A stretch of DNA of 64,000 nt from Pseudoalteromonas sp. OOF1S-7 (GCF_022347765.1 NZ_JAKRFZ010000003.1:248001-312000); one strand, 5' to 3'; shown: positions 18,050 to 27,332, counted from the stretch's first letter. Translations and numbers: made by a program. Notes: generated by a model not told the origin, from the sequence alone.

Positions 18050-19375
18050 ATGATGAAAACACTACTATCTGCATTATCACTCGCGCTGGTAAGCCATAAT
18101 GCGCTGGCATATCAACTGGATTCCGAAGTCACCCGGGCGATGCCCGAGCTTGAAGCCCTTTATGTACACTTACATCAGAACCCTGAACTTTCTTATCAGG
18201 AAGCGCAAACGGCCAGGCGGTTGGCTGCTGAACTCAAACAACTGGGCTTTGAGGTTACCGAGCAGGTTGGTGGGCACGGTGTTGTGGCCTTGCTGCGCAA
18301 TGGCGAGGGGCCTACGGTAATGATCCGCGCCGATACCGACGGTTTGCCGATTGTCGAGCAAACCGGCAAACCCTACGCCTCCAAAGTACGGGTGAAAGAT
18401 GCCAGCAATAATGAAGTGGGCGTAATGCACGGGTGTGGCCATGATATTCATATGACCAGCTTTATTGGCACTGCTCAGCAGCTGGCGAATAACCGCGACC
18501 AGTGGCAGGGCACACTGATGATGGTGGCACAGCCGGCAGAAGAAGTGGGTGCGGGCGCAAAAGCTATGCTCAAAGAGGGGTTGTTCAGCCGTTTCGCCAG
18601 ACCGGATCACGTACTTGGGCTACATGTCAGTGCTTCTCTGCCTGCCGGCCAGGTCGCCATTGCGCCCGGGTATGCGCTGGCCAATGTTGACTCGGTAGAC
18701 ATCATTGTACGTGGTAAAGGTGGCCACGGTGCCTATCCACATACGACGGTGGATCCTGTGGTGCTGGCATCAAGAATTGTATTAGCTGCGCAAACCATTA
18801 CCAGCCGGGAGATCTCGCCGCTGAAGCCGTCGGTTATCACAGTGGGTTCCATTCATGGTGGCTCTAAACACAACATCATTTCTAATGAAGTGAAGCTTCA
18901 GCTGACACTGCGTTCGTACGATCCGGCAGTGCGCGAACAACAAATAGCGGCACTGGAGCGCATGACTCAAGGTATCGCACAAAGCGCAGGCTTACCACCC
19001 GAACTCGCCCCGATAGTGTATGTGCACGAAGAGGAAAGTATTCCGTCAACCTATAATACGCCGGAGCTGGCAGTGCGGGTAGAAAAAAGCATTCGGGCCG
19101 AACTGGGCGAAGATCAGGTCGTTAAAGCCGAACCTGTGATGGCGGGAGAAGACTTTGGTTTGTACGGCCGCACGCCGGAAAATATCCCGGCAACCATATT
19201 TTGGCTGGGCGGCGTAGAGCCGCAAGCATATCAGCAGGCCCAGTTTTCGGGCGAGCCTTTGCCGTCCCTTCATTCGAGTAAGTTTGCGCCAGACTATCCG
19301 CTGACCATCAAAACTGGTGTACGCGCAATGACGGCCAGTGCGCTGGACTTGTTTAAAACGGTACCGGCGCTGTAA
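18050..19375 (+). CDS. Exported M20-family amidohydrolase / carboxypeptidase
   Basis: This 441-residue protein has a signal peptide (cut near NALAYQ). Metal and catalytic blocks of the M20D aminoacylase/hippurate hydrolase group are present: HQNPELSYQE, RADTDGLPI, MHGCGHDIHM, QPAEEVGAGA and MAGEDFGLYG near the end. It would hydrolyse N-acyl amino acids or short peptides in the periplasm. Two ATGs are adjacent (18050, 18053). Its last 23 bases overlap the 3' end of convergent rluA. Confidence 0.92.
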   Translation: MMKTLLSALSLALVSHNALAYQLDSEVTRAMPELEALYVHLHQNPELSYQEAQTARRLAAELKQLGFEVTEQVGGHGVVALLRNGEGPTVMIRADTDGLPIVEQTGKPYASKVRVKDASNNEVGVMHGCGHDIHMTSFIGTAQQLANNRDQWQGTLMMVAQPAEEVGAGAKAMLKEGLFSRFARPDHVLGLHVSASLPAGQVAIAPGYALANVDSVDIIVRGKGGHGAYPHTTVDPVVLASRIVLAAQTITSREISPLKPSVITVGSIHGGSKHNIISNEVKLQLTLRSYDPAVREQQIAALERMTQGIAQSAGLPPELAPIVYVHEEESIPSTYNTPELAVRVEKSIRAELGEDQVVKAEPVMAGEDFGLYGRTPENIPATIFWLGGVEPQAYQQAQFSGEPLPSLHSSKFAPDYPLTIKTGVRAMTASALDLFKTVPAL

Positions 19376-20006
19376 AGGTCATCATTTGTTCTGATATTGG
19401 GTGGCGGATCTGCAACATCTCGGCATGCAGTTGCAGCCGGGGTGCCGCTGCCAGTGCCTCGTCCTGTGCATAGAGCCGGTCGCCCAAAATAGGATGACCC
19501 AGAGACAGCATGTGTACACGCAACTGATGCGAGCGTCCGGTAATGGGTGTCAGCTTGACCCGGGTTGCCTGTGCTTCGTACGCCAACACCTCAAAATGCG
19601 TCAGTGAAGGCTTGCCAGTCTCGTGGCAGACCATCTGTTTCGGGCGGTTCGGCCAGTCGCAGATCAGTGGCAGGTCTACCGAGCCACTGGACTGAGCTAA
19701 CTTACCATGGACCCGGGCAATATAGCGTTTGGCGGTCAGCCGGTCCTGAAACTGAATACTGAGAAAGCGATGTGCTGCTTTGTGCATCGCCAGGCACAGC
19801 ACCCCAGATGTTGCCATATCCAGTCTGTGAACAATTTTTGCATTCGGGTAGACGAGGTTGACCCGGCTGATCACGCTGTCCCAGTGTTTAGGATCTTTAC
19901 CTGGAACACTCAGCAAGCCACTGGGTTTGTTTAATACCAGCATTTGCTCATCCTGATAAAGAATATCAAGATAAGGGTCGGTAGGGGGAGCGTAATTTAC
20001 TAACAC
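19353..20006 (-). CDS. rluA: Dual-specificity 23S rRNA/tRNA pseudouridine synthase RluA
   Basis: I choose the GTG at 20006. It gives 217 residues, close to the 219 of E. coli RluA, and an N-terminus (NYAPPTDPYLDILYQDE) that aligns with the E. coli start, with AGG 6 bases upstream. ATGs at 20045 and 20159 are longer alternatives. KPSGLLSVPG, the catalytic HRLDMATSG, PLICDWPNRPKQ and PITGRSHQLRVHM are nearly identical to RluA. It modifies 23S rRNA U746 and tRNA U32. Its 3' end overlaps the convergent M20 gene by 23 bases. Confidence 0.93.
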   Translation of the reverse strand: MLVNYAPPTDPYLDILYQDEQMLVLNKPSGLLSVPGKDPKHWDSVISRVNLVYPNAKIVHRLDMATSGVLCLAMHKAAHRFLSIQFQDRLTAKRYIARVHGKLAQSSGSVDLPLICDWPNRPKQMVCHETGKPSLTHFEVLAYEAQATRVKLTPITGRSHQLRVHMLSLGHPILGDRLYAQDEALAAAPRLQLHAEMLQIRHPISEQMMTFTAPVPF

Positions 20007-20157
20007 GGATAACCTACAATAGGTGTTTATTTCAGGGGCCGACATTTTACCTAGCGTAAAGGCAAAAGGCCAACCACAATACATGTAATCTCTTGTTATT
20101 GACAGCTGCCAATGGATCAGTGACAGTGCAACACAAAAGCGTGTAAAGGAGTGAGCC

Positions 20158-20742
20158 ATGACGTTGCCATTACAATGCGAGTCCAGCTATGAGCCCGGTT
20201 TTCTCAGCGACTCAGAAAGCTCAGTGTTGTTTCAGTGGCTCAGCGAGCACTTCGACTTGTCACAGCCAGAAACCATTGCCATGCCGGATGGCTCCGACAT
20301 GGCAATTTTACCCTGGAAAATGAACCTGTTGTCTCCTGATCTTATAGAGTCCGGCTTGTTTGAGCGACACCACGGCAGACAATCCCCTTGGTTTCCCTTA
20401 ATCGATACCATTCATCAACGCCTTGTTGAACGTACCGGACTCAGCTTTCCCGTTTGCGTTTGTATTTATTACCCTGACGGAGACGAGTGGATGGATTTCC
20501 ATAGTGATTTATCCGCGTTCGGGTCAACTCATGTGATCCCGTCTTTGAGCATAGGCGCAAAACGGACTTTTCAGGTCCGTAGCCAGGCAGATCATCAGGA
20601 TCTAAATTCAATTGAGCTGGAAAACGGCTCTTTGTTTATCATGGGCAGTGGTTTTCAGACACTGTATCAGCACGCGGTGCCAAGGGCACCCGGAGCCGGC
20701 CCTCGTTTTAACCTGACATTTCGTCAGTTTGGTCCGTACTAA
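20158..20742 (+). CDS. AlkB-like 2-oxoglutarate/Fe(II) dioxygenase
   Basis: This 194-residue protein has the iron triad H115-x-D117 (in DFHSD) and H172, followed by R183 in GPRFNLTFR, which binds 2-oxoglutarate. CIYYPDGDEWMDFHSD and SIGAKRTFQVR match the AlkB/ALKBH2-type fold. It may repair alkylated nucleic acid or act on another substrate; the size is below that of E. coli AlkB (216). It reads away from rluA, and AAAGGAGTGAGCC precedes the ATG. Confidence 0.88.
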   Translation: MTLPLQCESSYEPGFLSDSESSVLFQWLSEHFDLSQPETIAMPDGSDMAILPWKMNLLSPDLIESGLFERHHGRQSPWFPLIDTIHQRLVERTGLSFPVCVCIYYPDGDEWMDFHSDLSAFGSTHVIPSLSIGAKRTFQVRSQADHQDLNSIELENGSLFIMGSGFQTLYQHAVPRAPGAGPRFNLTFRQFGPY

Positions 20743-20898
20743 CCTGCAGGGAATCAAGATGTAAATTGATTTTCAGTTTAACGTTGCGCTTTATAGGTTA
20801 CTGCCTGATTGCTGATCCGCAAGGCACCGTGTTGGCGCAAGGGGGCAGATCTCAGCAATTACGGGTGGTCGAAATACCGGTTTGAGTCGGTCCACGCA

Positions 20899-21801
20899 TC
20901 AAGTAAGTGCCCGCCTATTGTTTGGGTAATGATGTATAAACCAGTGCTGTAAGAACTGGATGCATTGCAATACGCTGGCCGGAACGTGATGGCGGGCTGG
21001 GTAAAGTGCAAGCAGAGTCAGTTGAGGCTTTTTGTTGGCTGGCAGAATACTCACCACCTCTTTGGCTTCAATTGCATGCCGACAGGCAAATTCTGGCAAT
21101 ATGCCTATGCCCAGACCTGCTTTAATGGCCTCCAGCATGAACAGCACGTTGTTAACTTTTAATGTGCCTGAAATTTTTACTCCTTCATCGATAGGCCAGA
21201 TATTTTTCCCTTTGAAATAACGGTATTCAAAGCAGTTATGCTGAGTCAGATCCCGAGGATGCGCAATATCAGGGTGTGTCGCCAGGTATGCCGGGCTGGC
21301 GCAAATATGATAGTCAAACCGGGTGATTTCACGGCCGATGTAATTGCTGTCGATGGTTCGGCTGGTGGCGCGCAGGCCCAGATCAAAACCTTGTTCAACC
21401 AGATCGATGTCCTCATCACCAAGATGAATGTCGAGTTCGATATTCGGGTAGGCCTGCATAAAGTCCGCAAACACCTTTCCCAGATCGGTGATCCCCAGCA
21501 CCATAGGTAAATTCACTTTTAGCTTGCCCCTGGGGGCCTGTTGTGTTGACTGTACAAAGGAATCTGCCTCTTCCAGCTTATTTAAGATGTCTCTGGCGCG
21601 CTGCAAATAACCCTCCCCGACCTGAGTCAGCTGGATATTGCGGGTGGTGCGATGTAACAGACGTACACCAAGTTGATCCTCAAGGCGACTAATCTCTTTG
21701 CTGATCATCGATTTCGATGTACTGAACTGCTCAGCAACACGGGTAAAGCTGCCAACCTCTGCCAATTTCACAAAGAGTTCAATGGCACGTAGCTTATTCA
21801 T
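20899..21801 (-). CDS. LysR-family transcriptional regulator
   Basis: The 300-residue protein has an N-terminal winged helix (RAIELFVKLAEVGSFTRVAEQF, then SKSMISKEISRLEDQLGVRLLHRTTRNIQLT) and a C-terminal periplasmic-binding-like effector domain. The subgroup resembles the YhjC/DmlR-like LysR proteins. It is divergent from the GST operon with a 185-base shared control region, so it is probably the direct regulator of that operon. Confidence 0.95.
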   Translation of the reverse strand: MNKLRAIELFVKLAEVGSFTRVAEQFSTSKSMISKEISRLEDQLGVRLLHRTTRNIQLTQVGEGYLQRARDILNKLEEADSFVQSTQQAPRGKLKVNLPMVLGITDLGKVFADFMQAYPNIELDIHLGDEDIDLVEQGFDLGLRATSRTIDSNYIGREITRFDYHICASPAYLATHPDIAHPRDLTQHNCFEYRYFKGKNIWPIDEGVKISGTLKVNNVLFMLEAIKAGLGIGILPEFACRHAIEAKEVVSILPANKKPQLTLLALYPARHHVPASVLQCIQFLQHWFIHHYPNNRRALT

Positions 21802-21986
21802 CTGAGTTGTCCTTCCAGTCGTGAAGTCTATAAGTCAACAATACACTGTTTCTTGTGTGTGAACACTTGGTTTCTTTTGTGGCTATATATCAAACAAAGT
21901 GCAAGTCATAGACTAAAGGTGTTGGACATAACCGCAGGCGAAGCATGTTGAGTTCGTCTGTATGCTAAACAGGAAGGATAAAGACT

Positions 21987-22595
21987 ATGTACACTCTTTA
22001 CTACATTCAGGAAGCCTGTTCACTGGCCGTGAATACCGTATTGCGCGAACTAGATCAGGAGGTGACGCTTATTCGCGCTGATAACCTCAGCGAGTTTTCG
22101 GTCGTGAATCCTGCACAGCAGGTGCCGGTACTGATAGATGGAGACGAAAAACTGTTTGAAGGGGCTGCGATTATGTTGCATCTCACCAGCAAGCATCCCA
22201 GCTATTTGTTTCCCACAGAGCAGGGCCCGGCTCGTCGCCGTGCAGTGGAGCAATTGTTGTTTGCGAATGCCACCATGCATCCAGCGTATTCCAGATTATT
22301 CTTTGTTGCGCGCGTCATGGAGAGTGGTTCGGTGCGTCAGCAGTTGTTTGAAGCGGCCGCAAAGGAGATCAATCGGCTATGGGGGCAGGTTGAATCTCAG
22401 TTGCAATCTCAACCATTTCTGGGTGGCCAGCAAGCTTCTGTCGCCGATATCTTGCTGGCTGTTTATTCGCGCTGGGGGGCCGCATTTGGGGTCGACATAA
22501 TAATACCGCCACGCACTGCACACATGATTGAAGCGGTAACCAGTATGCCTGGTTTTGTTGCAGCACTGCAGGCTGAACAGGCGCAGGGGGTATAA
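21987..22595 (+). CDS. Glutathione S-transferase family protein
   Basis: The 202-residue protein has an N-terminal thioredoxin-like domain (YTLYYIQEACSLAVNTVLREL, VNPAQQVPVLIDGD, LFEGAAIMLHL) and an all-helical C-terminal GST domain. The order is that of beta-class/GstA-type enzymes. It probably conjugates or reduces electrophiles with glutathione. It opens a three-gene operon; its TAA overlaps the ATG of the next gene by one base. AAGGATAAAGACT precedes the ATG. Confidence 0.9.
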   Translation: MYTLYYIQEACSLAVNTVLRELDQEVTLIRADNLSEFSVVNPAQQVPVLIDGDEKLFEGAAIMLHLTSKHPSYLFPTEQGPARRRAVEQLLFANATMHPAYSRLFFVARVMESGSVRQQLFEAAAKEINRLWGQVESQLQSQPFLGGQQASVADILLAVYSRWGAAFGVDIIIPPRTAHMIEAVTSMPGFVAALQAEQAQGV

Positions 22596-22978
22596 TGGAG
22601 CACGCGCAAATGAAAGCGGATCTAAGTCAGATCCAGACCATAGTGCAATGTTATTTTACGGGGTTACATAGCGGGGATAGCGAGGCATTGCGCCACCTGT
22701 TTCATCCCGACTGTTGGCTCAAAGCACCGGGTTTGCGGCGAACTCGGGATGAGTGGTTAGAGCTGGTTAGCCTTCGTACCTCACCTGCCGAACAGGGCGC
22801 TGAAATTGCCTGCCAGGTACTGGCCATAGACCTACTGGGTCAGCAGGCGATGGTCAAGGTGTTATGCCCGCTGTTTGAACATAATTACATCGACTTTCTG
22901 GGCCTGCTGAAAGAGCAGGGGCAGTGGCGGATAGTCAATAAAATGTATGCGGATTTACCACACACTGAGCAGGAGTAA
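22595..22978 (+). CDS. NTF2-like (SnoaL-type) protein
   Basis: This 127-residue protein has the helix and beta-sheet layout of the nuclear transport factor 2-like superfamily: YFTGLHSGDSEALRHLFHPDCWLKAPG, then alternating strands ending in QWRIVNKMYADL. Such proteins are small-molecule isomerases, hydrolases or binding proteins. It is translationally coupled to the GST gene (1-base overlap) and followed 2 bases later by a tautomerase, which suggests a shared small-molecule substrate. Confidence 0.8.
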   Translation: MEHAQMKADLSQIQTIVQCYFTGLHSGDSEALRHLFHPDCWLKAPGLRRTRDEWLELVSLRTSPAEQGAEIACQVLAIDLLGQQAMVKVLCPLFEHNYIDFLGLLKEQGQWRIVNKMYADLPHTEQE

Positions 22979-22980
22979 CT

Positions 22981-23184
22981 ATGCCTTATATTCATATTCA
23001 AGTCACCGATGAAGGCGTCACAAACGCGCAGAAGCAGTCACTGATCAAAGGTGCCACCCAGCTGATGGTCGATGTTTTAGGGAAAAATCCCCAGACTACA
23101 TTTGTGGTTATTGATGAAATCTCAACTGATAACTGGGGAATTGGCTTTGAACAGGTCACAGCTATCAGGCAGCGACCATCTTAA
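22981..23184 (+). CDS. 4-oxalocrotonate tautomerase family protein
   Basis: The 67-residue protein begins MPYIHIQVTDEGVT. After removal of Met, Pro1 is the general base of this family, and the length is that of a 4-OT monomer. KGATQLMVDVLGKNPQTTFVVIDEI fits the family helix and strand. It would tautomerise a small keto-enol acid or act as a promiscuous dehalogenase-type enzyme. Last gene of the GST operon, convergent with the HxlR gene 3 bases away. Confidence 0.9.
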   Translation: MPYIHIQVTDEGVTNAQKQSLIKGATQLMVDVLGKNPQTTFVVIDEISTDNWGIGFEQVTAIRQRPS

Positions 23185-23187
23185 AGA

Positions 23188-23574
23188 TCACTGTTTATTG
23201 GCTATATCATAAGAGGTGCGGGCAGCGCTGATTTCATCGAAATGATCGTCGGCCCAGGAGACCAGTTGCCAGGCTGATTTGGCCAGTCCCCGTCCCAGCT
23301 CTGTGAGCGTATATTCGACTCTGACGGGGACCTCCGCGTATACGGTGCGCTTTACATAGCCATCACGCTCCATATCACGCAAGGTTTGTGTCAGCATCCG
23401 CTGGGATATGCCCTGAATTCTCGATTTTAATGCATTGAATCGTTCAGGCCCGTCAACCAGTGCAAACAGAATAAGGATCGACCACTTGTCGCCTATCTGG
23501 GCCACGACATTACGGATCGGGCAGCGCTCGTTCTGTTCAAATACCCGGCGGGCTGGGGCGCTTGTTTTGGTCAT
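23188..23574 (-). CDS. HxlR-family transcriptional regulator
   Basis: The start is placed at the ATG at 23574 (MTKTSAPARRVFE) because CAGGA lies 8 bases upstream; a longer frame adds 35 residues of poor quality. The 128-residue protein carries CPIRNVVAQIGDKWSILIL, the HxlR signature with its sensing Cys, then a winged helix (RFNALKSRIQGISQRMLTQTL). HxlR proteins often sense electrophiles or aldehydes through that Cys, which fits a neighbouring GST operon. It is convergent with the operon, so control would be in trans. Confidence 0.92.
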   Translation of the reverse strand: MTKTSAPARRVFEQNERCPIRNVVAQIGDKWSILILFALVDGPERFNALKSRIQGISQRMLTQTLRDMERDGYVKRTVYAEVPVRVEYTLTELGRGLAKSAWQLVSWADDHFDEISAARTSYDIANKQ

Positions 23575-23710
23575 AATACTATTTCCTGACGTTAGCAGTG
23601 CAATATTGCCTGTTATGCTCACTGAGGTGCTTAAGTATATATAAGTAACTAAAGGGGTGGAAGTCTTGAATGAAGACAAATAGAGCCGGAGAAAGACTAT
23701 CTGACGACTG

Positions 23711-23740
23711 AAAAAATAAACCCCACTTTAAAAAGTGGGA
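23711..23740 (-). terminator. Rho-independent terminator of the HEAT-repeat gene
   Basis: On the minus strand AATCCCACTT pairs with AAGTGGGGTT (stem arms 23722-23729 and 23732-23739) and is followed by TTTATTTTTTC. This is a strong intrinsic terminator 20 bases after the stop at 23761. Confidence 0.88.
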
Positions 23741-23760
23741 TTTATCCTCAATCTGAGGCG

Positions 23761-25458
23761 CTATTGCGCCTTTTCTTCTTTGCTGTGTAGCAGTTTAATG
23801 ATGGCCTTAAAATTACGCCGAGAGGTTTCGTTTTGCAGTGCCTGACGCAGTATGGGTTTTATAGCGTCTTTTTGCTGCTGGGTAGCCAACGCATTGATAG
23901 CGGCCAGGCGAACAGCATCGTCCTGATCATTGACCGCCATATTCAGCACGGTATCACTGGTTTTAGCACTCATCTGAAAATTCCCCAGGGCACTGAGCAG
24001 CGCTTTTTTATTACGCTGTGGCGACTTAAAGAAGTGCTGTTCCAGGTTTTGATAGGCCGTGTCGGTTTGCATCATGCCCAGTGCACGAATTGAGGCTTTC
24101 TCAATCCGGGCGCTGCTGTCAGACAAATGGGCGGTGAGCACAGGCTCATGCTGCGGGTTGCGACTGTTGCCCAATGCGGTGAGCAGGTTGGCTGTTTTCC
24201 CTTCGCTTTCGCTAAGCGCTACCTGCTCAGTGATTGCCTGGCTTAATTGCGCGGCAGTGTCTGAGGTGTCGCGATTGTTGAGTAAAATGCCCAGTGTCAT
24301 GTAGAAACTGGATTCAACTTCCGCATCTAACGTGCTGAACCCATTAACCAGCATCTCCAGCAGCATATCTGTGGCTTGCTGTGACAGCGGCGTATTGCCC
24401 TGAGTCAGTGCGCGCAGTGCTCGAAACTGAGTGAGGGGTTGCTTTTCTGCATGCAACAGGCGGCTGAGTAGGTGCTGGCTGGTTGCTGAGTCCAGCTGTC
24501 CCAGTGCATTAAACAGGCGCATCTGAGCTTTGTCGTTGAGTGTGCCTGAAAGCATCAATGGGGCCAGAGTGCCAATCACCGCATCGTACTTTTTTAGCAG
24601 GATTGACAGGGTATGGGCATCTATCTGGGTGATATCCTGGCCGGTGATCAGCTGTTGCAACTCGGCTGCGAGGCGTGCCTTTTCGGCTTCGCTGAGTTCG
24701 GCTGTGGTGGGTTGCCAGGTGGTCAGATCGGTGCCCAGCTCGTACAAAGTACTGTTAAAAGGCTGGCTAAGCTGTGTCAGCGTATAGCTTTGCCGGGAGC
24801 CAAATCGCAGATCGGTCCCGCTCAGCGCCAGCGCTTCATTGCCTTCTCGGCGTGCTAAAAAGCAGCTATCCGGGGTGATCAGATGGGCTGAATCGAGCAC
24901 CTCAATTCGATTAAAAGTAGTCAGCTGAGTGCGGTCAAAGTCACTGTAGTGTTGTTTGACCATTTTTAATTGCTTGTCGACCTGCTGGTAAGTGGGCTGG
25001 TACTGGCCCAGAGTATCGGGCTCTTGACTTATCTGGCTGATATCGCGCTGATACTGCAGATAATAAGCCAGTCCTTTGAGCTTGTCCCGGGTCTGCTGAT
25101 CGAGATCACCGGCAAAATAGAAGTTGCTGATAAGCCCCTTATCCGTGAGTTTAAAGGCGAATGCATGTTCATAACTGGGCAAAGGCATGCGTTCTTTACC
25201 CTGAACGGCAGCGACCTGATCGGCCTTGATTGCCCACCAGTTTTGTTCCTCTCCTTTTTGCGCCGGTTTAAGCGACAGCTTACCCTGTAAATGCACCATA
25301 GAAGTTTGCGGCGCACTTTGCAGCTTAACGTAGTCAAAGGAGGTTTGGCTTTTGATGTCAAACTGGTATTGCGGCTGGCAGAGTGTGCCAGCCATTACCT
25401 GAGCGCTTGTCAGCGCCACCCAGGGCGCTGCAAGCAGAGTCAATCGACACAAGGTCAT
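23761..25458 (-). CDS. Secreted HEAT-repeat protein resembling the N-terminal part of large lipid transfer proteins
   Basis: This 565-residue protein has a signal peptide (cut near VMAGTL). Residues about 25-240 look beta-rich, with YQFDIKSQTSFDYVKLQ followed by strands such as MVHLQGKLSLKP. From about 260 onward there is a helical HEAT-type array: LFNALGQLDS, LLTALGNSRNPQHEPVL, RIEKASIRALGMM and AVRLAAINALATQ. A barrel followed by a helical superhelix is the layout of the vitellogenin/MTP N-terminal module. That relationship is my reading of layout and local similarity, not a proven homology. It overlaps the upstream lipoprotein gene by 4 bases (ATGA). Confidence 0.75.
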   Translation of the reverse strand: MTLCRLTLLAAPWVALTSAQVMAGTLCQPQYQFDIKSQTSFDYVKLQSAPQTSMVHLQGKLSLKPAQKGEEQNWWAIKADQVAAVQGKERMPLPSYEHAFAFKLTDKGLISNFYFAGDLDQQTRDKLKGLAYYLQYQRDISQISQEPDTLGQYQPTYQQVDKQLKMVKQHYSDFDRTQLTTFNRIEVLDSAHLITPDSCFLARREGNEALALSGTDLRFGSRQSYTLTQLSQPFNSTLYELGTDLTTWQPTTAELSEAEKARLAAELQQLITGQDITQIDAHTLSILLKKYDAVIGTLAPLMLSGTLNDKAQMRLFNALGQLDSATSQHLLSRLLHAEKQPLTQFRALRALTQGNTPLSQQATDMLLEMLVNGFSTLDAEVESSFYMTLGILLNNRDTSDTAAQLSQAITEQVALSESEGKTANLLTALGNSRNPQHEPVLTAHLSDSSARIEKASIRALGMMQTDTAYQNLEQHFFKSPQRNKKALLSALGNFQMSAKTSDTVLNMAVNDQDDAVRLAAINALATQQQKDAIKPILRQALQNETSRRNFKAIIKLLHSKEEKAQ

Positions 25459-27332
25459 AGTTCGATTTCGTCCTCTTTGGAATATAAAGTCCAGGATTTG
25501 TTATACACGCTTGGTGTCTGGTATAGCCACAGGTCGTAACGGTGGGTCTTCTTACCACATGGATAAGGGATCCCCCATTTCTTACACCACTTCACCCCAA
25601 TGGTTTCGGCGTATAAACCAAATTTACCTGAGATCACATCCAGGTCGTTCTTCAGTTCAATACCATAATAAATATGTGGTGCTTTGTTACCGGTAGAGAC
25701 CAGAGCAAAGCCTGCATTAGACTCCATGGCAAAGGTATTGTCGATTAAGGTTAAAATCGCCTGGATACCGGCAGAGACTAAGCCCAGGTTCACACCACCA
25801 CGACCAAAGGCGTTAAAGTCAACATGGAACAAGTCACCTTCGGCATAAAGCTCTGCGTTATAGCCGACTGTCAGTTCAAAGCCCAGGCTGCCTGTCACAC
25901 CGGCTTCAACACTCATTGGCACCGGACCTATAGTAAAGCGCGCCTGTGCCAGGACTTTTTCTTCTTCCCAGGATTTTTCCCAGGATTTTTCGTATTTGGT
26001 GGTGTATTTCTCATCTTCAAACGCAACGTTATTGAAGATGATCATTTCAGATGCGTAGCCCGTGTTTTGTCCGCTGATATAGGCACTACCGTCATATGAA
26101 ATACTGAACAAGGTATTTTGGGCATTAAAGAAGTAGGCTTCAACAACGCCCTCACCTGTGATCCGGCCACCCGGGTCGCCGGTTGGCACAATAAATAACT
26201 GGCCACTTAAATCAACACCCACACTGAACTTAGACTTGTTGCCATAAGACTTATCAAACTCTTTCTCAAGCTTGATGTTAGCCAGTCCAACGGAGTATTG
26301 CGCATCACGCTTTGCCAGGCTTTGCGCTGTGTCCGCGTTGTCACCGGTAAAGAAGTACAGAGGGATTTCAGTTTCGATCACATTGTTGTCTGTGATAGTT
26401 TCAGCATTCTGAGCCAGATCCGTTAAAGTAAATCGGACCTGTAAAGACTGCGCCTGAGAGGCGTCGTAGCCCTGATAAATTTGCGCAAGTAGCGCGTCAT
26501 CCAGTGCAATGTCAAAACCAATATGCTCATCATGTAAGCCCGCAGTGAAGGTGTGTGTGAGCTGCGCCTCGTACGTCGTGTTCGCGGTATTCCAGAAGTG
26601 GGTCGGTTGCCAGTTGCCGTTTACCAATACTTCTGCTGTGATGGCGGTGCTGCCCAGATTGGCACCTTCATAATCTGCGCTCAGGTAGCCGACCAGATCA
26701 GAATGATGCTCGCTGGTACCGTCGGTATTATTTGGGACATCCAGGATTAATGCTTGCTGACCAAACTCCGCGCTCAGCAGCTTGTAATCATGGCTTTCAG
26801 GCACCCGCACATGAAGGTCAGCGAAAGGGAACTCGCCGTCAGAGAATGGTTCATGATCAACTGAAGGGTGATTGTCTTCTTCGATGTCCTCTGCATGGTC
26901 ATCATGAGGGTCAATCTGTGCGATTAAGTGATAATGACCACCCAGCAGGGTATCCGGAATGGTGATTTCTGTTTCAAAATTGTGACTGCCTTCACTGACC
27001 TGGGTTAACTCTAGTGCACCAACTTTGTGGACTTCTTCGATTTCAGCTTCTTCACCGTCAGACGTGTCTAACTCTGTTGCGTGTACCAGATAAAAGTGTA
27101 CGTCAACGTCGATATCCTTAAAGCCACTGATGTCAACATCGTAAAAAACCTTCACAGCGGTATTAGGTTCCAGTGTTTCTAGCGGGCCCGTGGATATTTT
27201 GGTGATGGCAATATTACTATTGCTTTGTTCAACCGGGATCACGATAGGTTGTTTATCGTTACTCCCAAGCTCACATCCTGATAGCGTGGTGAGCATAGTT
27301 GCGGCTAAAATAGCTCGTGAAAAATGGCGCAT
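25455..27332 (-). CDS. Large beta-rich lipoprotein of unknown function, partner of the HEAT-repeat protein
   Basis: The ATG at 27332 is chosen because AGGA precedes it and it yields a lipoprotein signal (MRHFSRAILAATMLTTLSGC, lipobox LSGC). The mature protein is about 600 residues. The first half resembles CARDB/Ig-like domains with two DNN-type Asp-rich stretches (a His/Asp/Glu-rich patch near 165-195). The second half is long amphipathic beta strands (KFSVGVDLSGQLFIVP, ISYDGSAYISGQN, VSAGIQAILTLIDNTF) with a short charged helix (KSWEKSWEEEK). It is translationally coupled to the HEAT-repeat gene. I do not recognise a family. Confidence 0.7.
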   Translation of the reverse strand: MRHFSRAILAATMLTTLSGCELGSNDKQPIVIPVEQSNSNIAITKISTGPLETLEPNTAVKVFYDVDISGFKDIDVDVHFYLVHATELDTSDGEEAEIEEVHKVGALELTQVSEGSHNFETEITIPDTLLGGHYHLIAQIDPHDDHAEDIEEDNHPSVDHEPFSDGEFPFADLHVRVPESHDYKLLSAEFGQQALILDVPNNTDGTSEHHSDLVGYLSADYEGANLGSTAITAEVLVNGNWQPTHFWNTANTTYEAQLTHTFTAGLHDEHIGFDIALDDALLAQIYQGYDASQAQSLQVRFTLTDLAQNAETITDNNVIETEIPLYFFTGDNADTAQSLAKRDAQYSVGLANIKLEKEFDKSYGNKSKFSVGVDLSGQLFIVPTGDPGGRITGEGVVEAYFFNAQNTLFSISYDGSAYISGQNTGYASEMIIFNNVAFEDEKYTTKYEKSWEKSWEEEKVLAQARFTIGPVPMSVEAGVTGSLGFELTVGYNAELYAEGDLFHVDFNAFGRGGVNLGLVSAGIQAILTLIDNTFAMESNAGFALVSTGNKAPHIYYGIELKNDLDVISGKFGLYAETIGVKWCKKWGIPYPCGKKTHRYDLWLYQTPSVYNKSWTLYSKEDEIEL

